Shown here one piece after another: positions 56,398 to 64,000 of a stretch of 64,000 bases of DNA. This stretch comes from Nansenia antarctica (lineage: Eukaryota > Chordata > Actinopteri > Argentiniformes > Microstomatidae), in assembly GCA_963989245.1 (NCBI GenBank), contig OZ022348.1, forward strand, positions 37,209,745 through 37,273,744, given 5' to 3'. The translations under genes and the position numbers were made by a program. The notes under the pieces are model-generated. The model had not been told where the DNA came from. It saw nothing but the letters and a program-made list of their open reading frames with translations, and searched no databases. How positions within the stretch are numbered: the stretch's first letter is position 1; each line of letters starts with the position of its first letter.

Positions 56398-56925
56398 TGT
56401 AGTATATTTTACTTGAAACATACATGTAGACATATATGTGCTGTGGTTAGTGGGTACACAGCAATGCACACATACCATGAATTGTAGACGGGCCGCAAGG
56501 CTCCTCTGGGGCTTGTGGACACAGACACACACACACACACACACTGACCATTACCAGATGACCAACACGCAAGGTTCCTCGGGGCGGCTTGGAGACACAC
56601 ACACACACACACACTGACCACTCCATATTGGGGCAGGGGACGGGAGAAAAGACCATCATTGGCTAAAGAATCTTTGACCATACCTCTGGTTTGGTTGGCT
56701 CAGGGGTGAAGGTATTTACATATGAAAAGGGATAAAATCCTTTGGGAAACCACTCTCTGTCTCTTTTTACTTCCTGCGACCACCCAGATGACCTGCTGCA
56801 GACCTTGAGAAGAACATGCTGTGTGAACTACCTTTTTGAATAAATAGTCTTAAAACTGCTCAAGAACTCTTCCTCATTTTTTAGCAGCAACAGATACCAT
56901 AATATACAACAGACAATATACTACA
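56398..56925 (+). repeat. ERV 3' LTR (528 bp)
   Basis: Bounded by a perfect 10-bp inverted repeat, TGTAGTATAT...ATATACTACA. TATA-like GATAAAA at about 56731; AATAAA at 56839-56844. U3 has a roughly 75-bp imperfect direct repeat, each copy holding GCAAGG(C/T)TCCTC, a (CA)n tract (about 56519-56544 and 56594-56614) and ACTGACCA. Confidence 0.85.
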
Positions 56926-57998
56926 CGCCGACAGAATATCAGCCGCATTTTGTGAATAAACAATGTTTATTTAAAAAAAAAACTTTTACAAATCGCAACT
57001 AGGAAGTGAAGGTGAAGGCGGCGCCCCAGCGCCCTCTATCGGCCAGCCGCCACTGCTGTAAATAGTTCACACACATGTAAATAGATTATTTTGTTATGTT
57101 TTGTATTATGTTCTAAATGTTCTAAATCTGTGAATAAATGTAGGGTCAAAAGCCTTTTTTCCCGTGTTGTTTTTATTGTTTCATAGAAGTAAACAACTTT
57201 TCAGATGTTTGAGGTGTCACTAAAACTAAAATATGTGGACGTCAGTCACCCTTTTGCTTGAATTTGCTTCTCTGCAGAAAAAGCTCGTTTTCTCTGTTTA
57301 TTGGTCAAAATCAGGTGTTTTTGCTGAAACCACCCTATGTTCTACGGCCGATTTCTAAACACTCAAAGAGGCTAGAAACAAACTTTCTTTTTCTGATGAA
57401 AGAAGAGAGTCTGAAGTTTTGGTAGATATGTTCAATGTTTATGTAGTCCGAAAAGTCAATATTTGGTGGGTCTTCAAAGTTCAGCGAAAATGCCCCAAAA
57501 GTCTGGCAGTATGGAGCTCTCCGCTCTGAACATGGCTGGCAGTCAAATAGTTAATCAGACCAGTCTAATTAGACCGGGAACACCAAGGATGGGGGGGCAA
57601 ACATGAACACAACCGGACGGTTAAAATTGGACTACTGATACCTGTCTGTTCATAGGGAGAGTGTGGGAATAGGGAGAAAGCACATTGGGATATAGGTCCG
57701 TAGAGGGGAAGAGGGCTAATGAACCAACAGAAGTAGGGGTAGCTAAGTGCACTCAGTAGACTGATGTGCCAAGAGAAGACAACAACACTACAAACAACTG
57801 GAAGAGAAGGTACTAAGTGTGTTGTTATTATAGTACATAATATTGGTTCCGCCCTATGTTGTTGTACCCGGACCGGCGACCCGAGTTAGAGCTCCAGAGT
57901 GTCTGGAAGACGGATGAGCTACGTGTTAATAAAAGCCAGCTCAGAAACCCTAGCCTGTTTATTAATAGTTAGGAACACTGGAAATAACAAACATAACA
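56926..57998. other. Non-coding sequence ending in the 5' LTR of a Mag-like Gypsy
   Basis: No gene. The first part (56926-57540) is AT-rich unique-looking or old repeat sequence with an AATAAA near 57135. The right part ends as an LTR: AATAAA near 57928 and terminal ACATAACA at 57998, followed by a primer site. The LTR left end could not be placed, because no second copy is in the window. Confidence 0.45.
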
Positions 57999-58014
57999 TG
58001 GTGTCAGATAATGG
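57999..58014 (+). promoter_or_regulatory. Mag-like element primer-binding site (tRNA-Leu-like)
   Basis: TGGTGTCAGATAATGG directly after an LTR-like CA end resembles the complement of the tRNA-Leu 3' end (TGGTGTCAGAAGTGGGA), with a small divergence. Confidence 0.55.
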
Positions 58015-58113
58015 GACTGGCAACGCGGAGTTCATCGACTTATGAAAAAGGAATGTGCTGGATTCCGAAAGCACACATATGCGCACTGCTAGCAAGAGGA
58101 GCGTCATGCGAGC

Positions 58114-58551
58114 ATGTCTAGCGAGAGTAGAAGTGACAGTGATCAAGCTAACGTGAGTGAAAACGTTTCGAACAATCAACAAGGAGACCAAGAAAATCCT
58201 GCACCCGTAGTGTTCCCCATCATGGATAAACTCAGTCCTCCCACACCCATGCAGTTCAGTGGCAATCTTGCTGATAAATGGAAGAGATTCAAGCAGAGAT
58301 TTAATATTTACTTGGCCGCGAGCGGGGCGGGGGGAGGAGATGAAAAGCTAAAAGCGTCTATATTTTTGCATGTAATAGGAGAAGATGCATTGGACATTTA
58401 CAACAGCTTTCAAATAGATGAGGGAAATTTAACATTGACTGAGCTAGTGACAAAGTTCGAGGAGTACTTTGTGCCCAGTAAAAATGTCAGTTTTGAGAGA
58501 TATAAGTTTTTCTCTGCCGCTCAGAAGACAGGTGAGAGTTTTGATCAGTAG
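58114..58551 (+). pseudogene. gag: Mag-like Gypsy Gag, truncated by satellite
   Basis: 145 residues from ATG 58114. After a Ser/Asn/Gln-rich N-terminus it has typical Mag-clade capsid sequence: PTPMQFSGNLADKWKRFKQR, FNIYLAASGAG, IGEDALDIYNSFQ and KFEEYFVPSKNVSFERYKFF. The protein breaks after TGESFDQ, where the element joins satellite; the stop TAG (58549-58551) is supplied by the TAGACTCCC of the monomer. Everything downstream (rest of gag, pol, 3' LTR) is missing. A relic, not functional. Confidence 0.88.
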
Positions 58552-58721
58552 ACTCCCTCTCACACAGACATGCTGTGATGTCATAGACCAGAACATTCTA
58601 TCTGTCTAGTCTAGACTCCCTCTCACACAGACATGCTGTGATGTCATAGACCAGAACATTCTATCTGTCTAGTCTAGACTCCCTCTCACACCAGAACATT
58701 CTATCTGTCTAGTCTAGACTC
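58552..58721. repeat. Satellite array, block E
   Basis: About 170 bp, roughly three monomers (two 63-mers and a 40-mer) between the truncated Mag-like gag and the solo LTR. The last bases ACTC (58718-58721) are repeated after the LTR. Confidence 0.95.
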
Positions 58722-60289
58722 TGTTAGAGTAAATTATTCAATAATGGCAGCCTGTTTCGTTTCAAGATGTATAAGAAAAGATATTTACTATTCTTCTGCA
58801 GAAGGAGGAATTTTACAAGCACGTCAGACAAGTCTTAACAGTGAAAGTTCCTCGTAAAGTCCAGATCATTCATTTCATCTCAGTATTTATACAATCAGGT
58901 ACCTTCAGGTAAGGGGTCCGCCCTCAGGTGAGGTTTAGACCAATCATGAGCAATGGGTGTGGACTTGTACATTGATGAAGATGATTTTGATGAAGGCTAG
59001 GGGGGAATCGGCCCCCACTTTCTCCCAGGGAGACAAAGGTGAAAACGGAACACAATGGCCACAACTGGTTCAGTCTGGTCCCAGAGCACCGGGTCTGGGC
59101 AACACAAAAACCCAAAACTGCTCCAGATGGCCTCGTCCACTCAGGGAGAAAAGAGGGCAATCAGGTCTTTGTAATCATTTAAATGTGTCTTGTTGTCTTA
59201 GCCAATGTCAAGCTTAAAGTAGAGAAACTGGTTCTATTGTGTGACAACAGGAAATCATCTTCTACAGTCTGCTGCAGACATTCAACCCAAGATGATGTTT
59301 GATTCTTAAATGTAGCTTATTACCAGCGATGTCGGTAACGCGTTACTAAGTAACGCGTTACTTTAATCTGAATACTTTCCCCGGTAACGAGTATTCTATC
59401 GCGATACTATTTCCAAATCAGTAATCGGATTAAAGTTACTTATTCAAGTGGCTGTGCGTTACTATTGCGTTACTACCTCATAACTTAGGCTAAATGCAGT
59501 ATTTCTTTGTAATGTTCGATAGTAAACAAACATTTCTCGTGTCTTGGGGAGTGACGTCAGTGCTCACGTTTTCAACACGAGGTTACTATGGAAGGCCATG
59601 CCCGCAAAAAACGGCTCTCGATTATCGCGAGATTGCAGCAGAATCGCTCACGTGTATCACCACGCTGATTGCACAGTGTAAACAGAAGCGTAGCCTACAC
59701 AATGGAGCGAGAACAGAGATATGCGTTAAATAGCTGGAAATATAAGGATTATTTTGAGTTTGTGTCAGCAAAGGATGACAAGAACATAAATGTTGATCAT
59801 TGATAAACTCAGACTCACCCAGTTTAGGATTAGGATTATATTAGGATCATATCTGAATGGTCAGGGTAGGTTTTAGGTTTTGTGAAACCACTCCTTGCTA
59901 GTTACTGTTAAATAAAGATGATATTTAGTTTATTGTTTAAAAACAAGTATTTATGTTGGGTGAGGCAAAGAAAGACTCTTTATTTAGTTGTTTTAAGTTA
60001 TTGTTTAAAGTTTAATTATGTAATTTAAGTTACTGTTAAAATAAAGTGAGTTTTGGCAAAACCAGTTTTCATTTTTATGTTGCGGGGGGGGGGGGGTCGG
60101 GTGCCTAGGCAGCTGCCAATAGTAACTAAAAAAGTAACTAGTAATCTAACTTAGTTACTTTTAAAATCAAGTAATCAGTAAAGTAACTAGATTACTTTTT
60201 AAAGGAGTAATCAGTAATCAGTAATCAGAATACTTTTTCAAAGTAACTGTGGCAACACTGATGATAACATATAATAATTTTCTCTCACA
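58722..60289 (-). mobile_element. Solo LTR (minus strand) carrying a nested hAT-like insertion
   Basis: Bounded by TGTTAGAG...CTCTCACA and flanked by ACTC on both sides (58718-58721, 60290-60293), a 4-bp target duplication as for retroviral or Gypsy LTRs. Read on the minus strand it has a good TATA box (TATAAATA, plus-strand 58884-58891), so the orientation is minus. Without the inner insertion (59324-60260) it is about 630 bp. No internal coding region; probably left by recombination between two LTRs. Family unknown. Confidence 0.7.
59324..60260. mobile_element. Non-autonomous hAT-like DNA transposon (about 937 bp)
   Basis: Left end CAGCGATGTCGGTAAC; right end, read inward on the other strand, CAGTGTTGCCACAGTTAC. 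These are imperfect inverted termini of the CAGTGTTGCC type common in fish hAT elements. The flanking 8-mers CTTATTAC and ATGATAAC agree at 5 of 8, so the duplication is decayed or misplaced. Subterminal GTTACTTT/AGTAAC-like repeats fill both ends. Two identical 12-bp palindromes GTAACGCGTTAC lie at 59335 and 59350. A G13 run is at 60084-60096. No transposase. Confidence 0.65.
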
Positions 60290-63200
60290 ACTCCCTCTCA
60301 CACCAGAACATTCTATCTGTCTAGTCTAGACTCCCTCTCACACCAGAACATTCTATCTGTCTAGTCTAGACTCCCTCTCACACCAGAACATTCTATCTGT
60401 CTAGTCTAGACTCCCTCTCACACACAGAACATTCTATCTGTCTAGTCTAGACTCCCTCTCACACACAGAACATTCTATCTGTCTAGTCTAGACTCCCTCT
60501 CACACACAGAACATTCTATCTGTCTAGTCTAGACTCCCTCTCACACAGACATGCTGTGATGTCATAGACCAGAACATTCTATCTGTCTAGTCTAGACTCC
60601 CTCTCACACAGACATGCTGTGATGTCATAGACCAGAACATTCTATCTGTCTAGTCTAGACTCCCTCTCACACAGACATGCTGTGATGTCATAGACCAGAA
60701 CATTCTATCTGTCTAGTCTAGACTCCCTCTCACACCAGAACATTCTATCTGTCTAGTCTAGACTCCCTCTCACACCAGAACATTCTATCTGTCTAGTCTA
60801 GACTCCCTCTCACACCAGAACATTCTATCTGTCTAGTCTAGACTCCCTCTCACACCAGAACATTCTATCTGTCTAGTCTAGACTCCCTCTCACACCAGAA
60901 CATTCTATCTGTCTAGTCTAGACCCCCTCTCACACCAGAACATTCTATCTGTCTAGTCTAGACTCCCTCTCACACACAGAACATTCTATCTGTCTAGTCT
61001 AGACTCCCTCTCACACACAGAACATTCTATCTGTCTAGTCTAGACTCCCTCTCACACAGACATGCTGTGATGTCATAGACCAGAACATTCTATCTGTCTA
61101 GTCTAGACTCCCTCTCACACAGACATGCTGTGATGTCATAGACCAGAACATTCTATCTGTCTAGTCTAGACTCCCTCTCACACAGACATGCTGTGATGTC
61201 ATAGACCAGAACATTCTATCTGTCTAGTCTAGACTCCCTCTCACACAGACATGCTGTGATGTCATAGACCAGAACATTCTATCTGTCTAGTCTAGACTCC
61301 CTCTCACACATACATGCTGTGATGTCATAGACCAGAACATTCTATCTGTCTAGTCTAGACCCCCTCTCACACCAGAACATTATATCTGTCTAGTCTAGAC
61401 TCCCTCTCACACCAGAACATTCTATCTGTCTAGTCTAGACTCCCTCTCACACCAGAACATTCTATCTGTCTAGTCTAGACTCCCTCTCACACCAGAACAT
61501 TCTATCTGTCTAGTCTAGACTCCCTCTCACACCAGAACATTCTATCTGTCTAGTCTAGACTCCCTCTCACACACAGAACATTATATCTGTCTAGTCTAGA
61601 CTCCCTCTCACACACAGAACATTCTATCTGTCTAGTCTAGACTCCCTCTCACACCAGAACATTCTATCTGTCTAGTCTAGACTCCCTCTCACACACAGAA
61701 CATTCTATCTGTCTAGTCTAGACTCCCTCTCACACACAGAACATTCTATCTGTCTAGTCTAGACTCCCTCTCACACACAGAACATTATATCTGTCTAGTC
61801 TAGACTCCCTCTCACACAGACATGCTGTGATGTCATAGACCAGAACATTCTATCTGTCTAGTCTAGACTCCCTCTCACACAGACATGCTGTGATGTCATA
61901 GACCAGAACATTCTATCTGTCTAGTCTAGACTCCCTCTCACACAGACATGCTGTGATGTCATAGACTAGAACATTCTATCTGTCTAGTCTAGACTCCCTC
62001 TCACACCAGAACATTCTATCTGTCTAGTCTAGACCCCCTCTCACACCAGAACATTCTATCTGTCTAGTCTAGACTCCCTCTCACACCAGAACATTCTATC
62101 TGTCTAGTCTAGACTCCCTCTCACACACAGAACATTCTATCTGTCTAGTCTAGACTCCCTCTCACACAGACATGCTGTGATGTCATAGACCAGAACATTC
62201 TATCTGTCTAGTCTAGACTCCCTCTCACACAGACAGGCTGTGATGTCATAGACCAGAACATTCTATCTGTCTAGTCTAGACTCCCTCTCACACAGACATG
62301 CTGTGATGTCATAGACCAGAACATTCTATCTGTCTAGTCTAGACTCCCTCTCACACAGACATGCTGTGATGTCATAGACCAGAACATTCTATCTGTCTAG
62401 TCTAGACTCCCTCTCACACCAGAACATTCTATCTGTCTAGTCTAGACTCCCTCTCACACCAGAACATTCTATCTGTCTAGTCTAGACTCCCTCTCACACC
62501 AGAACATTCTATCTGTCTAGTCTAGACTCCCTCTCACACACAGAACATTCTATCTGTCTAGTCTAGACTCCCTCTCACACACAGAACATTCTATCTGTCT
62601 AGTCTAGACTCCCTCTCACACACAGAACATTCTATCTGTCTAGTCTAGACTCCCTCTCACACAGACATGCTGTGATGTCATAGACCAGAACATTCTATCT
62701 GTCTAGTCTAGACTCCCTCTCACACAGACATGCTGTGAGGTCATAGACCAGAACATTCTATCTGTCTAGTCTAGATTCCCTCTCACACAGACATGCTGTG
62801 ATGTCATAGACCAGAACATTCTATCTGTCTAGTCTAGACTCCCTCTCACACAGACATGCTGTGATGTCATAGACCAGAACATTCTATCTGTCTAGTCTAG
62901 ACTCCCTCTCACACAGACATGCTGTGATGTCATAGACCAGAACATTCTATCTGTCTAGTCTAGACTCCCTCTCACACAGACATGCTGTGATGTCATAGAC
63001 CAGAACATTCTATCTGTCTAGTCTAGACTCCCTCTCACACCAGAACATTCTATCTGTCTAGTCTAGACTCCCTCTCACACCAGAACATTCTATCTGTCTA
63101 GTCTAGACTCCCTCTCACACCAGAACATTCTATCTGTCTAGTCTAGACTCCCTCTCACACACAGAACATTCTATCTGTCTAGTCTAGACTCCCTCTCACA

Positions 63201-64000
63201 CACAGAACATTCTATCTGTCTAGTCTAGACTCCCTCTCACACAGACATGCTGTGATGTCATAGACCAGAACATTCTATCTGTCTAGTCTAGACTCCCTCT
63301 CACACAGACATGCTGTGAGGTCATAGACCAGAACATTCTATCTGTCTAGTCTAGACTCCCTCTCACACAGACATGCTGTGATGTCATATACCAGAACATT
63401 CTATCTGTCTAGTCTAGACTCCCTCTCACACAGACATGCTGTGATGTCATAGACCAGAACATTCTATCTGTCTAGTCTAGACTCCCTCTCACACAGACAT
63501 GCTGTGATGTCATAGACCAGAACATTCTATCTGTCTAGTCTAGACTCCCTCTCACACACAGAACATTCTATCTGTCTAGTCTAGACTCCCTCTCACACAC
63601 AGAACATTCTATCTGTCTAGTCTAGACTCCCTCTCACACACAGAACATTCTATCTGTCTAGTCTAGACTCCCTCTCACACACAGAACATTCTATCTGTCT
63701 AGTCTAGACTCCCTCTCACACATACATGCTGTGATGTCATAGACCAGAACATTCTATCTGTCTAGTCTAGACTCCCTCTCACACAGACATGCTGTGATGT
63801 CATAGACCAGAACATTCTATCTGTCTAGTCTAGACTCCCTCTCACACCAGAACATTCTATCTGTCTAGTCTAGACTCCCTCTCACACCAGAACATTCTAT
63901 CTGTCTAGTCTAGACTCCCTCTCACACACAGAACATTTTATCTGTCTAGTCTAGACTCCCTCTCACACACATAACATTCTATCTGTCTAGTCTAGACTCC
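60290..64000. repeat. Satellite array, block F
   Basis: About 3.7 kb of the same monomers to the window edge. GACCCCCTC variants near 60921, 61358 and 62030. GTGAGGTCATAG variants near 62738 and 63318, about 580 bp apart, mark a local duplication. No genes. Confidence 0.96.

Larger units (their letters stand above)
49725..56925 (+). mobile_element. Decayed gamma/epsilon-like endogenous retrovirus
   Basis: Gag, Pro and Pol lie in one frame separated by TAG (51876-51878), the arrangement of gamma- and epsilonretroviruses, which suppress the gag stop. The RT has YMDD, as retroviruses do, where the three Gypsy elements have YLDD. The coding region carries two frameshifts in gag, a second TAG, two frameshifts in pol, loss of the protease active-site segment and loss of the integrase core. 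No env is recognisable. The 3' end has a polypurine tract and a 528-bp LTR; no matching 5' LTR is in the window. An old, non-functional provirus. Confidence 0.85.

Noticed and set aside
56144..56416. Hydrophobic 90-residue frame that resembles a membrane protein
   Set aside because: It is due to T/G-rich non-coding DNA, contains a poly-A run and crosses into the LTR.
56242..56681. Cys/Val-rich minus-strand frames over the ERV LTR
   Set aside because: They are translations of (TG)n microsatellite.
59494..59733. Transposase within the hAT-like element
   Set aside because: The 79-residue frame has no hAT dimerisation or zinc-finger motif; the element is non-autonomous.
1..64000. Centromeric satellite
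   Set aside because: The size and higher-order structure would fit, but nothing in the sequence (for example a CENP-B-like box) supports a centromeric position.

Overview
This window looks like vertebrate, most likely ray-finned fish, heterochromatin. The basis is a huge CpG-poor tandem array interrupted by retroelement families typical of fish genomes: Tf1/sushi-type chromoviruses, a CsRn1-type Gypsy, a Mag-like Gypsy, an L2/CR1-like LINE tail, a gamma/epsilon-like endogenous retrovirus and a hAT-like non-autonomous element. I see no host protein-coding gene, rRNA or tRNA gene. The species cannot be fixed from this window; a salmonid is possible but is only an inference.

Layout. About 36 kb is one satellite family in six pieces (1-2632, 8069-25176, 30478-40375, 41280-43732, 58552-58721, 60290-64000). 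Its monomer is 40 or 41 bp, or 63 bp when it carries a 23-bp module containing TGATGTCA. Monomers are organised into higher-order repeats of about 0.33 kb, 1.9-2.2 kb and 5.8-6.3 kb in the left block, and about 1.285 kb in the right block. Into this array are inserted: element E1 (2633-8068, minus strand, LTRs apparently identical), element E2 (25177-30477, plus strand, one LTR difference seen), a 5'-truncated LINE (40376-41279), and a composite block from 43733 to 58551. That block holds E3 (43821-48145, CsRn1-type, inserted into older sequence), a decayed endogenous retrovirus (gag from 49725, 3' LTR to 56925) and the start of a Mag-like Gypsy cut off by satellite at 58551. A minus-strand solo LTR (58722-60289) carrying a nested hAT-like element follows.

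How the parts work. E1 and E2 encode Gag, then protease-RT-RNase H-integrase-chromodomain Pol in the -1 frame. Both seem to be self-primed: the 11 nt just after the 5' LTR is exactly complementary to an 11-mer inside the LTR at the likely mRNA 5' end, as described for Tf1/sushi elements. E2 and the unrelated E3 both carry the heptamer GGGAAAC in slippery phase just before the gag stop, the heptamer used by the sushi-derived mammalian gene PEG10. E1 has intact gag and pol frames and may be a recently active copy. E2 and E3 each have one in-frame nonsense codon in pol. The endogenous retrovirus is disrupted by frameshifts, stops and loss of the protease active site, integrase core and any recognisable env.
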